A DNA stretch of 64,000 nucleotides, taken from positions 33,693,350-33,757,349 of the forward strand of contig OZ026624.1 of NCBI GenBank assembly GCA_964020975.1, in the 5' to 3' direction. The notes under the pieces were generated by a model. The model was not told the DNA's origin, did not search any database, and worked only from the letters and a program-made list of their open reading frames with translations. The position numbers and the translations under genes were made by a program. The first letter of the stretch is position 1; each line of letters opens with the position of its first letter. The stretch is from Hermodice carunculata (Eukaryota; Annelida; Polychaeta; Eunicida; Amphinomidae). Positions 60,026 through 64,000 of this stretch are shown piece by piece.

Positions 60026-61363
60026 TTAGGTTTTTCTTGAATTCTGCAAGGTCTTCCGAGTTACGGACTTCAGTGGGTAAATGGTTCCACAGTCGAACAA
60101 CAGATGGGAGAAAGGAAGAGCCAAATAAATTCGTTCGTGATCTAATATGGAACAATCTCGAACCCGATCTGATGTTGTACCTGTTTCTGTCACTAACAGG
60201 GTCAGGAATAAGATTGTGTAGATATGGGGAGTGTCACCGTTCATCATTTTAAAGAATAGTATCAGTTTGCTTTTTTCCCGACGTGAAGATAATTTCTCGA
60301 GGCCAGATTCTTGATAAATAAGATTGTGGTTAATCCCAGCAGTTGCACCAGTAATAATTCTGGCTGCAGCAAGTTGAACATTTTCTAACTGTGTGGACTC
60401 CTGTAAAGTACACTTGTCCCAGACTACTGCCCCATATTCCAGGACAGGTCTTACGAAAGAAAGATAAAGTGTTTCTAGAGATTTCCTATTAAGCCGAAAT
60501 TGCAAATATTTCAAAAAATTGACCATTTTCATTCCTTTAGTAAACAAGTCCTTGACATGACTAGACCATTTTAAATCAGAACGAATGGTGTGGCTAAGAT
60601 GTTTGTGATCGGTTTCGTTTGGCAGTGTACTATCCATAAAGACTAAATCAGGGTACTGTAAAGGATCGCTTTTCTTAGAAATTATCATGCTCTTGGTTTT
60701 TGTCGGATTGAAGGATACCAGCCACTGCTGCGACCAAGCTTCCACTTCCTGTAAGTCAGTGTTAAGAATATTGGTCGCAGCATTGGCATCATCCACCGTA
60801 ATAAAAAGAGTTGTGTCATCTGCAAGAAGTCGTATGGATGATTGAACAATGGTTACAATTTCATTAATATATATTAAAAATAATAGGGGTCCAAGAACAC
60901 ATCCATGAGGGACGCCTGCTTTGACTTGTCCCCACTGTGATGACCCTCCTTGAACAACAACTTTTTTTTGTTTACGTCCCTCCAAGTAATCTCCGAACCA
61001 CTGCAACAATGAACCGTTTATTCCCGTATTTTTTTTTAATTTGTGCAAAAGAGCCGGGTGATAGATGCGGTTGAAAGCCTTGGTTATTTCGCAACAAATT
61101 ACTCTGACATCCTTCTGCATGTCGACAGCTTCACAAAAATGGTGATACAAAAATACAAGTTGGTTGACCGTGCTATCAGCCGGTATAAATCCTGACTGCG
61201 ATTCTGATATCGCTACGTTCTCCCGAAAGAAATTAAACACATGTTTGAAGACTACTTTCTCGAAAACCTTGCTTGCAGAACTTAAAAGTGATGTTGGTCT
61301 GTAGTTGTTGCAGTCGTTCGGGAACCCTTTTTGAAAATTGGAACCACATTTCCCTATTTCCAT
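60026..61363 (-). CDS. LINE reverse transcriptase frame (445 residues, part of a dead element)
   Basis: The longest open frame in the window. It starts inside the RT domain: NYRPTSLLSSASKVFEKVV (20-38), motif A region CCEITKAFNRI (90-100), VPHGCVLGPLLFLIYIN (151-167), catalytic LLADDTTLF (179-187), FNPTKTKSM for the following motif, and a 'thumb' region with RKSLETLYLSFVRPVLEYG. Motif A normally reads xDxxKAFD; here the catalytic Asp is Glu (E92) and the second Asp is Asn (N98), and the PQG motif is PHG. The frame lacks the RT N-terminus, which lies upstream in another frame. It is not a host gene. Confidence 0.9.
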   Translation of the reverse strand: MEIGKCGSNFQKGFPNDCNNYRPTSLLSSASKVFEKVVFKHVFNFFRENVAISESQSGFIPADSTVNQLVFLYHHFCEAVDMQKDVRVICCEITKAFNRIYHPALLHKLKKNTGINGSLLQWFGDYLEGRKQKKVVVQGGSSQWGQVKAGVPHGCVLGPLLFLIYINEIVTIVQSSIRLLADDTTLFITVDDANAATNILNTDLQEVEAWSQQWLVSFNPTKTKSMIISKKSDPLQYPDLVFMDSTLPNETDHKHLSHTIRSDLKWSSHVKDLFTKGMKMVNFLKYLQFRLNRKSLETLYLSFVRPVLEYGAVVWDKCTLQESTQLENVQLAAARIITGATAGINHNLIYQESGLEKLSSRREKSKLILFFKMMNGDTPHIYTILFLTLLVTETGTTSDRVRDCSILDHERIYLALPFSHLLFDCGTIYPLKSVTRKTLQNSRKT

Positions 61364-62082
61364 TAAGATGTAAATTTATTTTCGGCTAAAGAAATATTAA
61401 ATAATTTTGTGAGAGACTCTGAAATAGCAGGAGCAGCTTCCCGGAGGAGACGCGCACTGATAACATCTGGACCATTAGCTTTAGAAACATCTAAGCTTTT
61501 TAATATCTAAAATTCCTCGTTGCTGTTAATTGAGATATTTTCCAAAATATTCATGTTGTTCCTGTCATGAGGTGGGAATGAAAAATTTGCATCAATCTTG
61601 GTTTGGTCAATAAAAATGTCATTCAAAAAAAGATGGGCTTTTGAATCATTATCGGTAAATGTTTTATAATCATGGAACAGCGCCAGAATATCAGATACTT
61701 TATTTTTTCGTAAGAGGAATTTGACTGTGTGCCACCAGCTTTTTTTCCGTTTATTGTCATTGTTCAGATATTCTCTAAACGTTCAAAGTAGTTCTCTTCT
61801 TGCCTTAGGTCCTCAATATATTGATTTCGCAACTGCCGAAAGTATGGCCAAAGTGCTGGTCTCAGTTTGGTACATACCCCTTAGCTACTGACATGAAGAT
61901 ATCTGTTCACTTTTTACAAATTAAATCAACGTTGTTTGAGTCTAAGCGGGCGTCCCAGTCATTTTCTAGAAATTTTTCTCTAAAAAATGTCAAAATCAGC
62001 TTTGTCATACTCCCACACAAGTCGGGTGAATGTGCTGGCTTTCTTACGCCTAAAAAGTAGAGTAGCGCTTACAAGGCAGTGA

Positions 62083-62424
62083 TCACAATTTGCTGGTGGG
62101 GCAGACATTTACACTTCGGACAAAATTTGGCATATTTGTAATAATCTGATCCAGACATGTAGAAGTATTTTCAGTTATTCTTGTTGGCTCGTTAACATGT
62201 AAAGTAAGAAAGTTTACAAAGCATAAGTGTTGCAGTTTGTTGCCATGGTTGTTGGCTGGATCTGCATTTAGATCTCCCATAATGATAATTTTATCTACAC
62301 CAGCAGTTTTTGCATCATCCATATTGTCTTGAAGCTTCTCCCAGAAATTAACAGTGGAATTTGGGTGTCTGTACATAACTGCTAAAAGGAATTTGTTATT
62401 ATGTAGCCTAATTTCGATCCACAT
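62083..62424 (-). CDS. LINE endonuclease central frame (113 residues)
   Basis: Continues the endonuclease: VMYRHPNSTVNFWEKL, then IIIMGDLNADPANNHGN with the catalytic Asp/Asn pair, and NEPTRITENTSTCLDQIITN, the conserved 'T...LDLIxTN' block. The following SDH motif lies past its end in another frame (near 62055). Confidence 0.85.
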   Translation of the reverse strand: MWIEIRLHNNKFLLAVMYRHPNSTVNFWEKLQDNMDDAKTAGVDKIIIMGDLNADPANNHGNKLQHLCFVNFLTLHVNEPTRITENTSTCLDQIITNMPNFVRSVNVCPTSKL

Positions 62425-62429
62425 AATTT

Positions 62430-62828
62430 CTAAATCATTTTCAAGATCGTAGCGACGTTTAAGAGCGACCGCGACGCATAGAGAGCCACTCCTCCACCAA
62501 TTCCAGTAGTTCTGTCCCGTCTCATAATTGGGTGGAAGCCCGGGATCTCCAGATCGCAGTCGGGGTGTGCGTTTGATAGAAAAGTTTCAGACAACGCGAT
62601 AACGTTGAATGAATCAGTTAATGATGTCTTAATACAACGCAATTTGTCGGGAGATAGACTACGAATGATTGCATGACAGATTGCAAAGTCAACGAAACCA
62701 TCATCAGGCCCTGGATTAGTTTGAACATTCCCGCATAGTAATAGAAGAATGGCACTGACACAAAATAAATATTCCACGGTTATTTCAACTTGTTTCTGTA
62801 AGATATACAGCCTAACCAAGGTTTCCAT
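62430..62828 (-). CDS. LINE endonuclease N-terminal frame with NPGP (132 residues)
   Basis: Reads a hydrophobic stretch (FCVSAILLLLCG), then NVQTNPGP at 34-41, then the start of an AP-like endonuclease with NVIALSETFLS (metal-binding Glu) and GIGGGVALYASRSL. The NPGP block resembles the 2A-like sequences described at the start of several APE-type LINEs, though with N and Q in place of D and E of D(V/I)ExNPGP. The frame ends at a stop before the middle of the endonuclease. Confidence 0.82.
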   Translation of the reverse strand: METLVRLYILQKQVEITVEYLFCVSAILLLLCGNVQTNPGPDDGFVDFAICHAIIRSLSPDKLRCIKTSLTDSFNVIALSETFLSNAHPDCDLEIPGFHPIMRRDRTTGIGGGVALYASRSLLNVATILKMI

Positions 62829-63194
62829 GCTAACCTCTGAGTGATGAATGCGTTTACCCTGAGAAGGTCGTGAAACAGCAAAGGCTTATATACATAAGTA
62901 CGCTGTGATATATAATATTGATCCAGGAAGCAGTAGTATGTAGTATATCCAAACTTCGGGGTCCCCAGCAGTAACAGTGTTTATAACCATTGTGAACGAT
63001 TGTCCTCATACTCCCGACTGTCGTGACTTGGGCAGGAGCTTCAGATGTGCTGCTTTCTCAGGACAGAAATGCATCAAGTTCCGTAATGCCAGCTGTCCTT
63101 CATCATCAGGTGCAAACCCCAAATTTATAGCTGAAAAATTGACCAATTTACAGTGTGTGTCCCTCATTAAAATTAGGTATTTGCTGCTATAGTA

Positions 63195-64000
63195 TTTATT
63201 GATTATTTTGTGTCGCTGATGGTCACGACTATTTGTCTCTGAAATGACACTTTCAAGGTGTCTGCTCTTACTAAGGGTACATACAACGGACTGGTACAAA
63301 AATTGCCACTGTGTCTCTGTTTTTGGATACAAGCCCATCGATGTATACATTTTTAGTTTGTCAGAATGTGTAGTTTCTTTGCATCTAACAATAAATATTC
63401 TAAGATTTATTTTTAAAGTTTGAGGGGCATTTTATTCAAGGGGTCTGATTTACACTTTAAAAAAGGATCACAACAAAACTTTTCGCATAAAAAGCTTGAA
63501 ATCAACAGTCATGTAAAGACAATAGCATAACTTCGTTAACCATTTCTTTTTTTTTTTTTTTTTGCTTTCCGTTAAAAGGAATGGTTTTTATGTTATTGAA
63601 TTTTGAAGCAATTAACATTGACTATTTTTTCCACTTTTGAGCTCAAAAAGTAGCATTTGAAATTGGAATATTGCCAAACAAAATATGGTCACCTAGGTTA
63701 TGCTCTTGTCTTGACATAGCCGTTAATTTCACAAAGATTCATCCATCCAGTTTTGAAAGTTTCGGAAAGCAAAAAAAAAATGTTGCCTAAGTTATACTAT
63801 TGTCTTTACATGACCGCTGATTTCTAGCTTTTTATGCGAAAAATTTTGTTGTGATCCTTTCTCAAAGTGTAAATCAGACCCCTTGAATAAAATAAATTTT
63901 TACCAATCCGTTGTATGTACCCTTAGTAAGAGCAGACACCTTAAAAGTGTCATTTCAGAGACAAATAGTCGTGACCATCAGCGACACAAAATAATTAGTA
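63195..64000. repeat. Long inverted repeat running off the right edge
   Basis: The left segment 63195-63300 (GTCGCTGATGGTCACGACTA, GGGTACATACAACGGA) returns inverted at 63895-64000. An inner pair, 63415-63535 and 63783-63905, shares AGGGGTCTGATTTACACTTT, GATCACAACAAAA and GCATAAAAAGCT words. The central spacer is about 250 bases. The arms differ by an extra 110 bases on the left. It looks like a non-autonomous DNA element with long inverted termini; its right end is outside the window. Confidence 0.82.

Larger units (their letters stand above)
59640..62950 (-). mobile_element. CR1/Jockey-group LINE, nearly full-length, inactive
   Basis: A non-LTR retrotransposon read on the minus strand. In order: an N-terminal hydrophobic segment with NPGP, an apurinic-type endonuclease (62828 to about 62050, in two frames), a linker with stops (about 61370-62050), a reverse transcriptase frame (61363-60026) and a C-terminal Cys/His motif in another frame (59967-59731). 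About 3.2 kb are present, near full length for this group. The endonuclease-RT layout and 'YRPxSLLS', 'PxGxVLGPLLFLIYIN' and 'ADD' motifs place it with CR1/L2/Crack/Jockey-like LINEs; the exact clade is unsure. Frame changes and stops make it inactive. Confidence 0.87.

Noticed and set aside
63006-63350. 114-residue minus-strand frame at the right end
   Set aside because: It overlaps the long inverted repeat, lacks recognised motifs and has no clear splice sites. I could not support a gene.

Overview
The window is nuclear DNA from an animal: one gene of at least 14 short exons spread over about 49 kb, set in a dense mix of transposable-element remnants, foldback elements and microsatellites. 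TACATGTA-rich AT-biased DNA, long repeat-filled introns, a DIRS-like element, a Penelope-like remnant with a hammerhead ribozyme and a CR1/Jockey-type LINE all suit a marine invertebrate. A bivalve-like lophotrochozoan is my first guess, but an echinoderm, hemichordate or amphioxus cannot be excluded.

The gene lies on the minus strand. Exon 1, with a start codon at 54060, is at the right. Exon 14 (4927-5134) is the last one in the window, so roughly the last 200 residues lie beyond the left edge. The product is a mitochondrial FAD-dependent oxidoreductase of the PDPR / dimethylglycine dehydrogenase / sarcosine dehydrogenase family: an N-terminal Rossmann FAD domain, a central FAD-oxidoreductase domain and a GcvT-like aminomethyltransferase domain. 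All 14 exons join in phase. Two introns use GC-AG splice sites. Exon 8 does not read through: it is about 22 bases short of the family between an RD and a REW motif. The protein keeps a Trp-His pair that in the dehydrogenases carries covalent FAD, whereas human PDPR, as I recall it, has Arg-Phe there.

Layout: 1-4190 is a broken DIRS-like tyrosine-recombinase retroelement. 4.9-54.06 kb is the gene. Its introns hold a Helentron-like repeat family ending in a CAGCTGAG hairpin (9.6, 17.2-20.1, 25.6-27.1, 38.2-40.8, 41.8-42.5 and 47.5-48.2 kb), a minisatellite (13.15-13.82 kb), Tc1/mariner remnants (27.5-29.0 and 48.9-49.35 kb), GAAA-tailed repeats (34.1-35.1 and 36.2-36.6 kb), a Penelope remnant with a hammerhead motif (36.75-37.56 kb), a family with 'tgaccttggg' motifs (44.2-45.5 kb), a 100-nt palindrome (45,955-46,054), piggyBac-like MITEs and several foldback elements (50-53.3 kb). 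Upstream of the gene, 54.1-64 kb holds more MITEs, an inverted partner of an AGGTCA-rich Helitron-like repeat, a CAACGTTG-rich repeat, a CR1/Jockey-like LINE (about 59.6-62.95 kb) and a long inverted repeat that runs off the right edge.

I found no operon, CRISPR array, rRNA gene or clear functional tRNA gene, and no sign of a multi-gene defence or biosynthetic system. The items most worth a second look are the ribozyme, the exon 8 lesion, the paired GC-AG introns, the retained flavinylation motif and the Helitron-like ends of the AGGTCA repeat.
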